Source: Pseudidiomarina halophila (GTDB lineage Bacteria; Pseudomonadota; Gammaproteobacteria; Enterobacterales; Alteromonadaceae). Taken from it: a stretch of DNA of 64,000 nucleotides. Both the position numbers and the translations under genes were made by a program. Location of the stretch: the NCBI RefSeq assembly GCF_003987215.1, contig NZ_PIPW01000001.1:62001-126000 (forward strand), written 5' to 3'. Positions 26,871-33,782 of the stretch are shown here, piece after piece (position 1 is the first letter of the stretch; the number at the start of each line of letters is the position of its first letter). The notes beneath the pieces were generated by a model. It saw only the letters and a program-made list of their open reading frames with translations. It had not been told where the DNA came from and did not search any database.

Positions 26871-28047
26871 GCGTTATCGTGTTTATGAGTTCACCGAACT
26901 CCGTCACTATGTTAAAAGCGGCCTATTCCCAGTTGGTCCATGGCCAAAAATGCCTAGCAAAAAGAAAATGCTCGAATCACTGAGCGCTCAATTCAAAGAC
27001 CGTTTAGGTGAAATATGTATTGTAGAGTTGTGTGACGAAGTCAGCGAACTAATTAGTTCGAGAGGAAAGCATAAAGATATGGCTGTAGAGATTTCAGTGT
27101 CGGCGGTAACTTTTGTCTTTCCAGAACAAAAATCGAAGGAACTCTTTTGCTCGTATGAGGGGCTTGACGCTGGTTTTGTTGTCAAGGGTATTTCAATGAG
27201 AGTTGAAGCTTCGTTATATCCCGAAAAACAAGGCGAAACTGTCGGAGCTGAAGTACTTGTGAAGGAGCCGTTGTCAGCAGGTGAAACGACTTCAAGTTTA
27301 TTCGATGATAATACTGAGGAAGTGTTACTTGGGCAAAGTTTCGGCGGACTTTTGTTGGTAACTCGGTTCCTCACCTATTTATATCCAGAGTTTCTCGAAC
27401 TCTACGGTCGGCTATTGGCGCATTGTGCGCTGACACCAAAAGATTGGTTAGAAGATCTCACGCAAACGTCGAGCATTGATGGTGTTTTGGAGGAGAAGGC
27501 TGATCTTCAAGGCGAATATCTTGAGTTAGCTAAAGCAGTCATCAATAACAAGCGAATTTCCGACTTTCTCTCAAATCCAAAAGTTTGGGCAACAGAGTCA
27601 AAAATGCGAGCGGCTCAAGAAGTGAAAAAATCACTCGAGATCCTGCGAAATGGCGCCAATCAAGAAATTTATTCGGAATACATGGCAAAGCTAAAAGCAG
27701 CCTCTCGTTTCCGACTTTACTGTGTCGTACTTGATTATCGTACTGACTTTCAAGAGTTTATCAATGACATAAAATTGTGCGACATTCTGGATAAGAAAGA
27801 CTTCTTGGTGTTGGGCTTTTTCTTTGGTTTACGTGATAAGTACCGAGGCTGCTACCAAGAAATTCGCAAAGTACCAATGTTTCAGAGGGATGCATCTCAA
27901 GCCATGATGGTCTTCCACTGGAAAGCTAATGGCGGTAAGGATGTTCCTTCGCTACCTAAATTCGATGTTGATTGTTTTGCAGAGCTGAACCGAATAAGAC
28001 AATTAAAATATGGGGAAGCCCAGCGTGGTCGCGAGCGACAGCTATGA
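26863..28047 (+). CDS. Unknown protein of the DISARM-like operon
   Basis: 394 residues, not recognised. The N-terminus (KRYRVYEFTELRHYVKSGLF) is basic; there is no signal peptide or membrane segment. The middle part (QSFGGLLLVTRFLTYLYPEF then LELYGRLLAHC) is mildly hydrophobic and could pack in a helical domain. The C-terminal half is helical and charged, ending in ELNRIRQLKYGEAQ. No nuclease, ATPase or methyltransferase motif could be seen. It overlaps its upstream neighbour by 8 bases and its downstream neighbour by 4, so it is made together with two SF1-type helicases and is probably a structural or recognition subunit. Confidence 0.7.
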   Translation: MSKRYRVYEFTELRHYVKSGLFPVGPWPKMPSKKKMLESLSAQFKDRLGEICIVELCDEVSELISSRGKHKDMAVEISVSAVTFVFPEQKSKELFCSYEGLDAGFVVKGISMRVEASLYPEKQGETVGAEVLVKEPLSAGETTSSLFDDNTEEVLLGQSFGGLLLVTRFLTYLYPEFLELYGRLLAHCALTPKDWLEDLTQTSSIDGVLEEKADLQGEYLELAKAVINNKRISDFLSNPKVWATESKMRAAQEVKKSLEILRNGANQEIYSEYMAKLKAASRFRLYCVVLDYRTDFQEFINDIKLCDILDKKDFLVLGFFFGLRDKYRGCYQEIRKVPMFQRDASQAMMVFHWKANGGKDVPSLPKFDVDCFAELNRIRQLKYGEAQRGRERQL

Positions 28048-29645
28048 GAATGATTCCATCTACCCCTCTATTCGGCCCGAACGGAAATAGGCCGCCCCGT
28101 AGCGAAGTGACGATCTTTAATAAACTAAGAGAGTGTTTTGTTGATCGTAACGACTTCGTGTGTTTTCACTCGCTTAATTTAACTAGACATGAATATAAAC
28201 GCTTTGGTGAGGCAGATTTCGTAGTCTTGTCACCGTATGGTTTGTACGTAATCGAAGTTAAAGGTGGCGGTATAAGTGTTTCTGGAGGGCGGTGGACGTC
28301 AGAGAATAATGAAGGAGTTCATAATATAAGCGATCCTTTTAAACAAGCTCACGGTGCCATGCAAGCAATTTACAACAAGCTTAAAGACACCGGACAGATA
28401 AAATCAGTCGTCGACTATGGTCACACTATTTCGATGGGATACGGTGTCATATTTCCTGATTCATTCTGGAGTGCAAAAGGTTCAGAATGGGAGAGAGCGC
28501 ATATATGTGATAGGGCTGACACTAAAAATGTCGAAAGATGGCTAAAAGGATTGATGAGTTTTTGGCGTAAAAAAGACTTTAATGATAGGACTTTTTCGAC
28601 TGATGAGCTCAAGATTATTGAGCATTTTATCAGACCGACCGTCGAATACGCCGAAAGTCTGGGGCAAAAATTAGAACGCCATGATGAATCACGGGTTGGG
28701 CTTACTGAACAGCAATATCAAATTTTAGATTTCGCTGAGTATAACCCCCGCGGACTTTTTTTTGGTGGTGCTGGGACGGGTAAAACCTTTCTTGCTGCTG
28801 AGTTATCTCGAAGACTAAGTGCTTTGGGGAAATCAGTAGCGTTGGTGTGTAAATCTCCATTTTTACGGTCGTATTTGAAAGCGCTCCTAACCGACTTCCC
28901 GGTGCAGGTATATGCCATCGAAAGCTTCAAAAGAGAGCGAGATTTTGCAGGCAAGTCACAGTTTGACGTGATTATTCTCGATGAAGGACAAGACCTCTTT
29001 AACATAGAGGATATTCTTGAAATAGAGGATGCTTTGGATGGTGGTTTTAAGCATGGCTCCTGGTATGCCTTCCATGATGCAAAAAATCAATCAGGACTCG
29101 TCGGCAGCACTACTGCAGAAGGGCTTGCTTACTTGGAGGAATTCTCCCCGATAAAACTGCCATTGACCACCAACTGTCGGAATACAAAACAGATTTTGTC
29201 TGTCGTACAAAACAAGCTCGGTGTGGACATGGGAAATGTCGGTACTGGCGAGGGTTCTAAGGTTAGAGAGCTACTTGCCAAGTCGCAAGAAGAGGCTTGT
29301 AAGCTATTACATGACGAAATTGTCTTTCTGCATGAAAATGGCATCCAGACCCGCAATATCACGCTCTTATCTCCGTTACCTTGGCACGAGTCCATTGCTT
29401 CAAATTTATGCGACAGTTATGGGGTGCTGACTCAGCGTGTCGATGCGTATTCGATTGAGAGTTTCCCGCCAGCGGAGCTATCTTTTTGTGAAGTGGCAAA
29501 CTTTAAAGGATTGGAGAATAGCGTAATTATTCTGGTTGATGTTGAGCAGTCCGCATTAGAAGAGTCTGGAGCACCAAAAGCGTCTCTTTATGTAGGAATG
29601 TCTCGTGCGCGAGACGTTTTGTCGGTGATATGGAAAGGTTATTAA
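28044..29645 (+). CDS. NERD nuclease domain fused to superfamily 1 helicase
   Basis: 533 residues from ATG 28044 (ATGA overlap with the upstream stop); a longer frame begins at 27972 but lies inside the upstream gene. Residues about 20-130 form a NERD domain with the PD-(D/E)XK-like core FGEADFVVLSPYGLYVIEVK: Asp, then Glu-x-Lys. Then LFFGGAGTGKTFLAAELS (Walker A, near 240), VIILDEGQDLF (motif II, near 312), LTTNCRNTKQI (motif IV) and FKGLENSVIILVD plus YVGMSRARDVLSVIW at the C-terminus. It could cut and unwind phage DNA, taking the place of the PLD-family DrmC nuclease absent here. It is the last gene of the coupled set. Confidence 0.82.
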   Translation: MRMIPSTPLFGPNGNRPPRSEVTIFNKLRECFVDRNDFVCFHSLNLTRHEYKRFGEADFVVLSPYGLYVIEVKGGGISVSGGRWTSENNEGVHNISDPFKQAHGAMQAIYNKLKDTGQIKSVVDYGHTISMGYGVIFPDSFWSAKGSEWERAHICDRADTKNVERWLKGLMSFWRKKDFNDRTFSTDELKIIEHFIRPTVEYAESLGQKLERHDESRVGLTEQQYQILDFAEYNPRGLFFGGAGTGKTFLAAELSRRLSALGKSVALVCKSPFLRSYLKALLTDFPVQVYAIESFKRERDFAGKSQFDVIILDEGQDLFNIEDILEIEDALDGGFKHGSWYAFHDAKNQSGLVGSTTAEGLAYLEEFSPIKLPLTTNCRNTKQILSVVQNKLGVDMGNVGTGEGSKVRELLAKSQEEACKLLHDEIVFLHENGIQTRNITLLSPLPWHESIASNLCDSYGVLTQRVDAYSIESFPPAELSFCEVANFKGLENSVIILVDVEQSALEESGAPKASLYVGMSRARDVLSVIWKGY

Positions 29646-29661
29646 GACAAGGGATGTTGCA

Positions 29662-29802
29662 ATGAAATTTCACTCCATAATATTGTCGTTGTTTATGCAT
29701 TAGTCTTTCTTCTCGGCCGTATTGTTACTGCCATCCAACGCGACGTTTGCGGCGCAAGCTGCAGATTGTAATACCCCCATTCTAAGCAGCAGTTATTCGT
29801 AG
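29662..29802 (+). pseudogene. Relic of an exported-protein gene with in-frame amber stop
   Basis: From ATG 29662 the frame reads MKFHSIILSLFMH, then TAG at 29701-29703, then SFFSAVLLLPSNATFAAQAA and DCNTPILSSSYS before a second stop. Reading through the TAG gives a classical signal peptide with an AQA-A cleavage site, but the mature part is only about a dozen residues. It is most simply a truncated and interrupted gene lodged between the NERD gene and the regulator; the original product is unknown. Confidence 0.45.
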
Positions 29803-29881
29803 AATTGATGAACCGCTTGCGTTAATTGTTTGGGCGGAATGCCTGTTCGGTGGCACCGAAATCATCTCAGCGAGAACAATC

Positions 29882-29909
29882 TTGCATAATTAAATATGCA
29901 AGGTATAAT
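29882..29909 (+). promoter_or_regulatory. Promoter with overlapping palindromic operator for the XRE-ImmA/IrrE gene
   Basis: TTGCATA and TATGCAA (six-base spacer ATTAAA) form an inverted repeat at 29882-29901. Its left arm also serves as a -35 (TTGCAT), with -10 TATAAT at 29904-29909 after 16 bases. Start codon 29938 follows. The layout suggests autorepression by the XRE domain encoded downstream. Confidence 0.65.
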
Positions 29910-29937
29910 ATGTTTAAATTTTCTTCAGGTAGCACAC

Positions 29938-31044
29938 ATGGATCGTCACACCGAACAGCAACAACTGATATCGCAGCGAATTAACTACTTCCGAAAGGCT
30001 CGTGGCCTAAAGCAACAAGAGCTGAGTGAATTAATGGCGTTTAACCAGCGGCAGACACTTTCAGATATTGAGCGTGGTGAGCGTATGGTCAAGCCCAAAG
30101 AACTTATTCGCTTCGCTGAAATTTTGAATGTTAAACCGACGGCATTTCTCGATGCATTTGAGCCTGCTGTAGATGTTGAGTTTAGCTGGCGGACTAATGA
30201 TGAACATACAGCCTTTGCTGAGTTTGAGCAGCGCGGACGCAATATTATTAATCTGTTGACGACCTTACGACGAAAGCTCAACATTGCGCCAGCTTCAGTC
30301 TCGTCTCTACCCTTGGGCGAGAAAAACTCTTACGAAGACGCGCAAAATGCGGCCGAAAGACTAGTGCTTGAGCATGACCTTGGTCCATATCCTGGTAAAG
30401 TTCTGAACAAACTCTACGAAGTCTTGAACATTGACTGTATCTACCTTGAGCTGCCAGATTTTATTTCAGGCGCAGCGATGGTTTCTGATGAAGCGTTGTT
30501 GGCAGTGATAAACGCAAAGCAAGTCCGCGGTCGGCGTAACTTTGACAAAGCCCACGAGCTTTTTCATTGCTTGACGTGGCGAACGATGAAGCCTATGCAC
30601 ATCGACCGAGTGAAGCTCAATCGAAATAGCAAACGCTCGCGAACTGAACAGCTTGCTGATGCCTTTGCTGGCGCGTTACTTATGCCATCCGATTCGTTGC
30701 AAACAGCGATAACCGACGATATTACGCTAGAATCGTTAACGTCCGTTGCCAATAATTTCGAGGTTTCATTTGATGCGCTTGTTTGGCGATTAGTTTCTCT
30801 GGGGAATTTAACGAATGCCGATGCACAGCATCTTTTGAAACAAGAGCGAGAGCCAGGTAATGGTGATGCTGAAAACCTAAAACCTCATTCATTAATGAGC
30901 CACTCCTATTTGTCCGTGATAGCGAAAGGTATCGAGCATGGGCTTATCTCCGTTCGTCGCGTAGCGACGTTACTTGGCATTTCGATAGATGCATTACACG
31001 ATGCATATCACCAACATGGCATGGACGCACCATTCGATATGTAG
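29938..31044 (+). CDS. XRE-family regulator with ImmA/IrrE metallopeptidase domain
   Basis: 368 residues from ATG 29938; an upstream in-frame ATG at 29896 sits inside the promoter/operator and is unlikely. Residues 10-70 are an XRE helix-turn-helix (ARGLKQQELSELMAFNQRQT then LSDIERGER). The C-terminal half carries the zinc metallopeptidase motif FDKAHELFHCLTW (HExxH) and RTEQLADAFAGALLMP, as in ImmA/IrrE proteins that cleave or sense repressors. The next gene, 15 bases downstream, encodes a PIN-domain protein; the pair may form a stress- or phage-responsive unit, and may regulate the neighbouring helicase operon. It lies inside the inverted-repeat cassette. Confidence 0.85.
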   Translation: MDRHTEQQQLISQRINYFRKARGLKQQELSELMAFNQRQTLSDIERGERMVKPKELIRFAEILNVKPTAFLDAFEPAVDVEFSWRTNDEHTAFAEFEQRGRNIINLLTTLRRKLNIAPASVSSLPLGEKNSYEDAQNAAERLVLEHDLGPYPGKVLNKLYEVLNIDCIYLELPDFISGAAMVSDEALLAVINAKQVRGRRNFDKAHELFHCLTWRTMKPMHIDRVKLNRNSKRSRTEQLADAFAGALLMPSDSLQTAITDDITLESLTSVANNFEVSFDALVWRLVSLGNLTNADAQHLLKQEREPGNGDAENLKPHSLMSHSYLSVIAKGIEHGLISVRRVATLLGISIDALHDAYHQHGMDAPFDM

Positions 31045-31059
31045 GTAAGGGAGTAACAG

Positions 31060-31569
31060 ATGGAGAGGGAAGACCTGATTTTAGTCGACACTAACGTAAT
31101 TATCGAAGCGCATCGTGCATCGATTCTTAATGAAATGCTTGGATGTTTAAGTCTAGCTACAGTTGAAATGTGTGTCCAAGAAACGCAAACAGGTGCACAG
31201 AACCGTGATCCGTGGCAAAACATTGATGAAGGGCTTATTCGCGAAAGGATGCAAATCTTTAGTCCTACCGACGAAGATATTGTGGTTGCATCAATGGCGT
31301 TACCGGGCATTGGTGAAGTTGATGCGGGAGAACTTCACCTTTTGACTCAAGCGCATTTCTTAGCAGATCAAGATGTATGGTTTCTGGCGAGTCCTGATAA
31401 GCACCCAATGCGTTTAGCAATAGAATATGGATGGCGTGAACGACTGGTTTCTCTAGAGCGCGTTTATAGGTTAGCGAATTCAAAACGGAAGCTTCAATTG
31501 CGGGAGAATTTTACAGAGGCTTGGCATCAGGCAGTTTGTATGCAATTCACACTTAACGTACTTAAGTAA
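31060..31569 (+). CDS. PIN-domain protein, partner of the ImmA/IrrE regulator
   Basis: 169 residues. The N-terminal LILVDTNVIIEAH matches the first PIN motif with its invariant Asp; VEMCVQETQTGA provides the conserved Glu, and IGEVDAGELHLLTQA provides the later acidic residues. PIN domains are Mg2+-dependent ribonucleases and form many type II toxins. The gene follows the XRE-ImmA/IrrE gene by 15 bases on the same strand, a coupled pair seen in toxin-antitoxin and defence contexts. The right inverted repeat of the cassette begins 36 bases after its stop. Confidence 0.72.
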   Translation: MEREDLILVDTNVIIEAHRASILNEMLGCLSLATVEMCVQETQTGAQNRDPWQNIDEGLIRERMQIFSPTDEDIVVASMALPGIGEVDAGELHLLTQAHFLADQDVWFLASPDKHPMRLAIEYGWRERLVSLERVYRLANSKRKLQLRENFTEAWHQAVCMQFTLNVLK

Positions 31570-31605
31570 AGTTGCGTACTTAAGATGAATTAAGGCACTT
31601 CAAAT

Positions 31606-31638
31606 ATTAAGCGACAATTACGGTGGCCGGTCCGTATT
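31606..31638 (-). repeat. Right 33-bp inverted repeat of the defence cassette
   Basis: Reads ATTAAGCGACAATTACGGTG then GCCGGTCCGTATT; inverted match to 20509-20541 with one mismatch. No convincing target-site duplication is visible (left flank GCCTTTT, right flank GCCTCATT). Confidence 0.8.
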
Positions 31639-31768
31639 GCCTCATTAAGAAATAACACATTGGGCATCAATCAATCAGTAGCTTCGCCTTCCGTAAGTTA
31701 GGCTGGCGCGCTGACCTTTACCGGTTACCGTTTTTTCACTTTGAAGTTTATTTTTGTAAAGGAGTTGA

Positions 31769-31790
31769 ATAATACCATAAATGGTATTAT
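31769..31790. promoter_or_regulatory. Perfect palindromic operator of the HigBA-like locus
   Basis: TAATACCATAAATGGTATTA is self-complementary, and the flanking A and T extend the symmetry to 22 bases. It fills the spacer between a possible -35 (TTGAAT, 31765-31770) and -10 (TATATT, 31788-31793; 17-base spacer). This is the expected position for repression by the antitoxin. Confidence 0.7.
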
Positions 31791-31818
31791 ATTCCCGTTA
31801 TGCGTAAAAGGACTTAGC

Positions 31819-31944
31819 ATGAGAGCTGCACCAACTGTTGAGCGTAAAGCTCAGGAATACACGGACGAGGCCGGCAGAAGCCCATTTCAAGACTGGTTAA
31901 TTTCGTTAAAAGATAATCGGGTGAAGGTAAATGTATGGCTTTAA
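31819..31944 (+). pseudogene. Truncated HigB/RelE-family toxin gene
   Basis: From ATG 31819 the frame encodes MRAAPTVERKAQEYTDEAG, then RSPFQDWLISLKDNRVKVNV and a stop: about 41 residues. The FxxWLxxLKD-x-R segment is the hallmark N-terminus of Gp49-like HigB toxins, which are near 100 residues and end in a catalytic beta-sheet. Everything after the first third is deleted, and the frame runs directly into the antitoxin ribosome-binding site, so the toxin is inactive. The intact operator upstream suggests recent loss. Confidence 0.7.
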
Positions 31945-32255
31945 CACGTGAATTCAAAGAAACAGTTATGGAACTTTGCAAGGATCCAGAGTACCGCAAG
32001 GCGTTACTGCTAGAAGCATTAGAATCGTATCTCGAAAACGATATTGCCGTAGGTAATGCGTTGCTGCGCGACTACTTAAATGGAACTCAGGCCTTTAGCG
32101 ATGTCGCTAAAGAGCTCGAAGTGGAAGAGTCAGGATTACGCCGAATGGTCAGCCGCAATGGTAACGCTACAGCTAAGAAGCTTTTCCGGCTGTTTAAAAT
32201 TTGTCAGAAACGTGAAGGGTTCCAGTCTGCCGACGAGTTTTTAGGTACCGTGTAA
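31935..32255 (+). CDS. HigA-like antitoxin / helix-turn-helix regulator
   Basis: 106 residues. The central segment FSDVAKELEVEESGLRRMVS is a helix-turn-helix, and the N-terminal ALTREFKETVMELCKDPEYR with ALLLEALESYLENDI resembles the antitoxin partners of Gp49/HigB toxins. It overlaps the truncated toxin frame by 10 bases and has AAGG ahead of ATG 31935. It should bind the toxin and the palindrome at 31769-31790, repressing its own operon. With its toxin broken, it is an orphan antitoxin that might neutralise related toxins elsewhere. Confidence 0.72.
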   Translation: MALTREFKETVMELCKDPEYRKALLLEALESYLENDIAVGNALLRDYLNGTQAFSDVAKELEVEESGLRRMVSRNGNATAKKLFRLFKICQKREGFQSADEFLGTV

Positions 32256-32269
32256 ACAAACGGAGTATC

Positions 32270-32294
32270 GTAGCCCGCAGCATCATTGCGGGCC
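32270..32294 (+). repeat. REP-like repeat variant, copy 4
   Basis: GTAGCCCGCAGCATCATTGC then GGGCC. It keeps the arms CCCGCA and TGCGGG but has a different loop from copies 1 and 2. It lies between convergent genes and could act as a bidirectional 3' end. Confidence 0.55.
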
Positions 32295-32311
32295 ATCGAT
32301 TTAACACAAGT

Positions 32312-32926
32312 TTAATCCGCAGACATCACATCAAACGCTTTGCCGACCATGCCGTCGGTCGTCAGGCAGCCCAGCAGCACGTGAACCACATCTTCGCGCG
32401 GTATCTTGCCGGCGGGCAGATGCTCGCCAATGTCGACCCGTCCGGTGCCTTTGTCATCGGTGAGCGCGCCGGGTCGGACGATGGTCCACTCTAAACCGCT
32501 GCGCATCAGCTCGCGATCGGCGTAATGCTTGGCGGCGTAGTAGGGCTTGAGCTCATCTGCCCAGTTCTCGCGGTTGTTGGACTGCCAGGCGCTGACCATC
32601 ACAAAGCGCTTAGCACCTGTGGCTTGCGCGGCTTCCATGGTTTTCACTGCGCCATCGAGATCGACGAGCAACGTCTTATCGTCACCGCTATTGCCTCCCG
32701 ATCCTGCGGTAAAGGCGACGGCGTCAACGCCTGCTAAAGCATCTTCCAGCTGCGCCACCGTCCCCTCCAGATCCGCCAGACGCGCTTCTACGCCTTTTTC
32801 CTGCCATTGCTGTTGCTGCTCTTCTTTGCGCACCAGCGCCACAACCTCGTGCTCCGCATTATCCTGCAACAACTCCACGAGCTGTTGACCTATTTTCCCA
32901 TTCGCTCCGACCACTGCTACTTGCAT
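32312..32926 (-). CDS. NAD(P)-binding atypical SDR-family protein
   Basis: 204 residues. The N-terminal VAVVGANGKIGQQLVELL carries the Gly-x-x-Gly-x-x-Gly dinucleotide loop, and AFTAGSGGNSGDDKT, KRFVMVSAWQSNN and LEWTIVRPGALTDDKGTGRV match the atypical SDR (YwnB/NAD(P)H-binding) family. The classical YxxxK pair is replaced by KPYYAAKHYADREL, which has a Tyr and Lys in similar places. These proteins serve as NADPH-dependent reductases or redox sensors; substrate unknown. GAGG precedes the start. It is a monocistronic gene. Confidence 0.82.
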   Translation of the reverse strand: MQVAVVGANGKIGQQLVELLQDNAEHEVVALVRKEEQQQQWQEKGVEARLADLEGTVAQLEDALAGVDAVAFTAGSGGNSGDDKTLLVDLDGAVKTMEAAQATGAKRFVMVSAWQSNNRENWADELKPYYAAKHYADRELMRSGLEWTIVRPGALTDDKGTGRVDIGEHLPAGKIPREDVVHVLLGCLTTDGMVGKAFDVMSAD

Positions 32927-33110
32927 CTGGAACCTCGCTTATCTTTTTCGGTGAATTTGCGTACTCCCTATTACCTTTGGGCGAAAGCCTTGAGATCAAG
33001 GTGTTCTAGCGTTGGCTACTTGTCGTTGAGCTGCTTTTACTTTATGAAGGGGGTATACGTTTATTCCTTAAACAATAAACATAATTACAACGAGGCTGTG
33101 TTAGTGCTTA

Positions 33111-33128
33111 CCTCCTAAATTAAGGAGG
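33111..33128 (+). promoter_or_regulatory. Hairpin that could sequester a Shine-Dalgarno sequence
   Basis: CCTCCT (33111-33116) can pair with AGGAGG (33123-33128) across AAATTA. AGGAGG is the ribosome-binding site of the small frame that follows, so the hairpin would mask it. The stem is only six bases, but it is a complete anti-SD/SD pair. Confidence 0.4.
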
Positions 33129-33242
33129 ATGTACCCTGTGCGAGTGCCGCTTTTTGTGTTTGCATCACTCTTGGGCGGCATGTGCTTTTACATGGCTATT
33201 GGCGTAAGGGTTTGTATGGGTATTGAGGTGATGGACGCTTAG
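33129..33242 (+). CDS. Possible 34-37-residue hydrophobic small protein
   Basis: An in-frame ATG at 33129 directly abuts AGGAGG and a GTG at 33138 is nine bases after it, so GTG is the more likely start. The product reads VRVPLFVFASLLGGMCFYMA and continues IGVRVCMGIEVMDA, a single potential transmembrane helix. No homology is known to me. The strong SD and the preceding hairpin are the evidence; the REP-like repeat and csrA (opposite strand) follow. Confidence 0.35.
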   Translation: MYPVRVPLFVFASLLGGMCFYMAIGVRVCMGIEVMDA

Positions 33243-33243
33243 A

Positions 33244-33272
33244 CCCGTAGTAGAACTACGGGCTACGGGTTT
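33244..33272 (-). repeat. REP-like repeat, copy 5 (reverse orientation)
   Basis: CCCGTAG, TAGAA, CTACGGG form a hairpin and a further CTACGGG follows. Its reverse complement starts GTAGCCCGTAGTTCTACTAC, matching copies 1 and 2 with two compensating changes in the stem. It lies at the 3' end of csrA and may stabilise or terminate its mRNA. Confidence 0.6.
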
Positions 33273-33453
33273 AGTTGTTCTGCTCGGCTAATTCCTGCTG
33301 AATTCGGTAGTAGACTTCCTCACGATGCACCGCCACTTCGCGCGGTGCTTCAATTTGGATTCGCACCTGCGAGCCACGCACTTCCGCAATGGTAATGGTG
33401 ACATCATCACCAATCTTTAATGATTCTCCGACCTTCCGACTCAGGATGAGCAT
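33271..33453 (-). CDS. csrA: Carbon storage regulator CsrA
   Basis: 60 residues, the standard CsrA length. It begins [20 protein letters not shown] and includes [19 protein letters not shown], with Arg-4-type RNA-contact residues and the R44 region ([12 protein letters not shown]) intact. CsrA dimers bind GGA motifs in mRNA leaders and control carbon flux, motility and biofilm. AAGGGA lies upstream of the start. It stands alone here, divergent from a GGDEF/EAL gene. Confidence 0.95.
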   Translation of the reverse strand: MLILSRKVGESLKIGDDVTITIAEVRGSQVRIQIEAPREVAVHREEVYYRIQQELAEQNN

Positions 33454-33782
33454 AGTCTTGATTTCCCTTTGTTATTCTTATTATTCCAAACGCTTAGAAT
33501 GTTTTAGTATTGTGAAGTATAAATGATTTCTCTGTGACATTTCGAGGCTTTTTTTCAGTGACATTTATTAACCCGGCGCAGTTACTTTACAGCCCAGTAA
33601 ATACGACACTTCTGTTCTGGTTGGAGCAGTTGTCAACGGACGAACTTGGCGAGTTGGACGAAATTTAAGCCGTTTGAAAGTGCTTTGGTTAAGCTTTCGC
33701 TTAAATTAAAAGCGCTATTCAACCTTAAAAAAGTGTGTTTATATGGCTTGAACGTTAACAAAAACGTATAGACAACTGGCCG
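33454..33782. other. Divergent intergenic region between csrA and the GGDEF/EAL gene
   Basis: 329 bases. An open frame at 33558-33668 (GTG start, reading VTFINPAQLLYSPVNTTLLF and then LEQLSTDELGELDEI) would encode 36 residues, but it has no ribosome-binding site; it may be a gene relic. No strong promoter pair was identified. Confidence 0.4.

Noticed and set aside
27972-28043. Longer start for the NERD-helicase protein
   Set aside because: It lies inside the upstream coding sequence and reads as its out-of-frame shadow; ATG 28044 gives the usual 4-base overlap.
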